Position numbers and translations under genes: made by a program. The notes beneath the pieces are model-generated. The model saw only the letters and a program-made list of their open reading frames with translations, did not search any database and was not told where the DNA came from. A stretch of DNA of 64,000 bases from Candidatus Melainabacteria bacterium. Its GTDB lineage: Bacteria; Cyanobacteriota; Vampirovibrionia; Obscuribacterales; Obscuribacteraceae. Shown here one piece after another: positions 63,463-64,000 of the stretch. The stretch covers positions 1-64,000 of the forward strand of contig PLXC01000020.1 of the NCBI GenBank assembly GCA_003151275.1. Reading direction: 5' to 3'. The first letter of the stretch is position 1; every line of letters begins with the position of its first letter.

Positions 63463-64000
63463 CTAAAGTTGATATCGCTTGGTGAGAACTTGGAGTGTGC
63501 CACCAAGTTCTTGCAGAGTCAGTGTGGCTTCTTCCACACGTCTGATGGCAATTAGGTTTTGGGCAGTAGCATCTTTGATGCCGAGCATTGCGGTGGCCAC
63601 TTGGTCAACGCCCGCTAGTTGTTGTTGGCTTGACACGGCGATTTGAGCAGCTGCGTTAGCTGATTCGATGACGCTGTTTGCCAAGGCCGATATTGCTTCT
63701 CCGGCCTGATTGGATTGCGTCACTGCCGAGTCTACCGCTCGACTTCCTAATTCGGTGGCCATGGCTGCTGAATTGGTCGCCTGTTGGATTTCACCGAGAA
63801 TTTTGCGCACTTGCGCGGTTGCTTGTTTCGACTGATCCGACATGCTCTTAACTTCCTGGGCGACAACAGCGAAGCCGCGCCCCAGTTCACCAGCTTTGGC
63901 AGCTTCGATCGAAGCGTTGACTGCCAGCAGGTTGGATTGTTGGGCCAGATCATCGACTGTGGCAATAATTTCGACTATTGATTGACTCTTCTCACTTAAG
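63463..64000 (-). CDS. Methyl-accepting chemotaxis protein, C-terminal part (runs off the window)
   Basis: The last 178 or so residues of an MCP; the 5' part lies beyond position 64000. The window edge reads through the hairpin tip of the signalling domain, LAQQSNLLAVNASIEAAKAG followed by RGFAVVAQEVKSMSDQSKQA, the region that binds CheA and CheW. After it comes a long Ala/Gln/Ser-rich coiled coil. The C-terminus ends shortly after the coil without a CheR-docking pentapeptide. An ATG at 63843 is internal and not the real start. Confidence 0.92.
   Translation of the reverse strand, partial: LSEKSQSIVEIIATVDDLAQQSNLLAVNASIEAAKAGELGRGFAVVAQEVKSMSDQSKQATAQVRKILGEIQQATNSAAMATELGSRAVDSAVTQSNQAGEAISALANSVIESANAAAQIAVSSQQQLAGVDQVATAMLGIKDATAQNLIAIRRVEEATLTLQELGGTLQVLTKRYQL

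Overview
The window holds about 49 protein genes and no rRNA, tRNA, CRISPR array, transposase or integrase that I could find. Base composition looks balanced. The gene mix suggests a Gram-negative-type bacterium of the non-photosynthetic cyanobacterial side branch (Melainabacteria / Obscuribacterales). The basis is the many TPR and TPR-membrane proteins, sensor kinases resembling cyanobacterial ones, a stand-alone Clp N-domain protein and a large glycan cluster. This placement is inference from gene style; no marker gene lies in the window. Other TPR-rich, gene-rich environmental phyla are not excluded.

Left part (1-22.6 kb). A secreted alpha/beta hydrolase (minus) diverges from a compact plus-strand operon: SGNH hydrolase, NodU/CmcH-type carbamoyltransferase, a small membrane protein that appears to fuse SxtJ-like and DUF5989-like parts, and a second SGNH paralogue. 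This looks like a glycan carbamoylation or modification unit. Next come a PAS/HAMP sensor kinase, three secreted proteins of unknown role (one Gln-rich, one with a Met-Gly-His tandem repeat), a TPR protein, a TPR plus calpain-like protease, a SNF2 helicase coupled to a SWIM zinc-finger protein, and two paralogous TPR-membrane proteins.

Middle (22.8-48.5 kb). A large surface-glycan cluster. On the minus strand are a radical SAM/SPASM protein, an AlgJ-like SGNH protein with an MBOAT acyltransferase, an FAD oxidoreductase, a GT2, a Wzx-type flippase and a methyltransferase with a His-rich insert. On the plus strand are a GT39-like GT-C enzyme, three Gfo/Idh/MocA oxidoreductases (one inverted), four paralogous GT2 enzymes in two tandem pairs, two GT4 enzymes, a polysaccharide deacetylase, a second methyltransferase with a pentapeptide-repeat tail and a GT-C-like membrane protein. 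Together they could make an unusual sugar, assemble and acylate a repeat unit, and export it.

Right part (48.5-64 kb). A Clp N-domain protein preceded by two micro-ORFs, an HtrA-like protease, a second PAS/HAMP sensor kinase, a TadE-like protein with a poly-Gly tail, and a signalling block on the minus strand: a kinase-less PAS-REC-HPt protein, a lone HPt protein and a large TPR/coiled-coil protein. After one small plus-strand gene comes a chemotaxis-type operon (MCP, CheA-REC hybrid, CheB, response regulator) whose first gene runs off the right edge.

Recurring themes are local paralogue duplication (SGNH x2, sensor kinase x2, TPR-membrane x2, GT2 x4, Gfo/Idh/MocA x3) and short in-frame tandem repeats inside proteins. 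Non-coding repeats include a GCCGGCA-stem hairpin repeat (x2) and an ACCGATATCGGT palindrome (x3).
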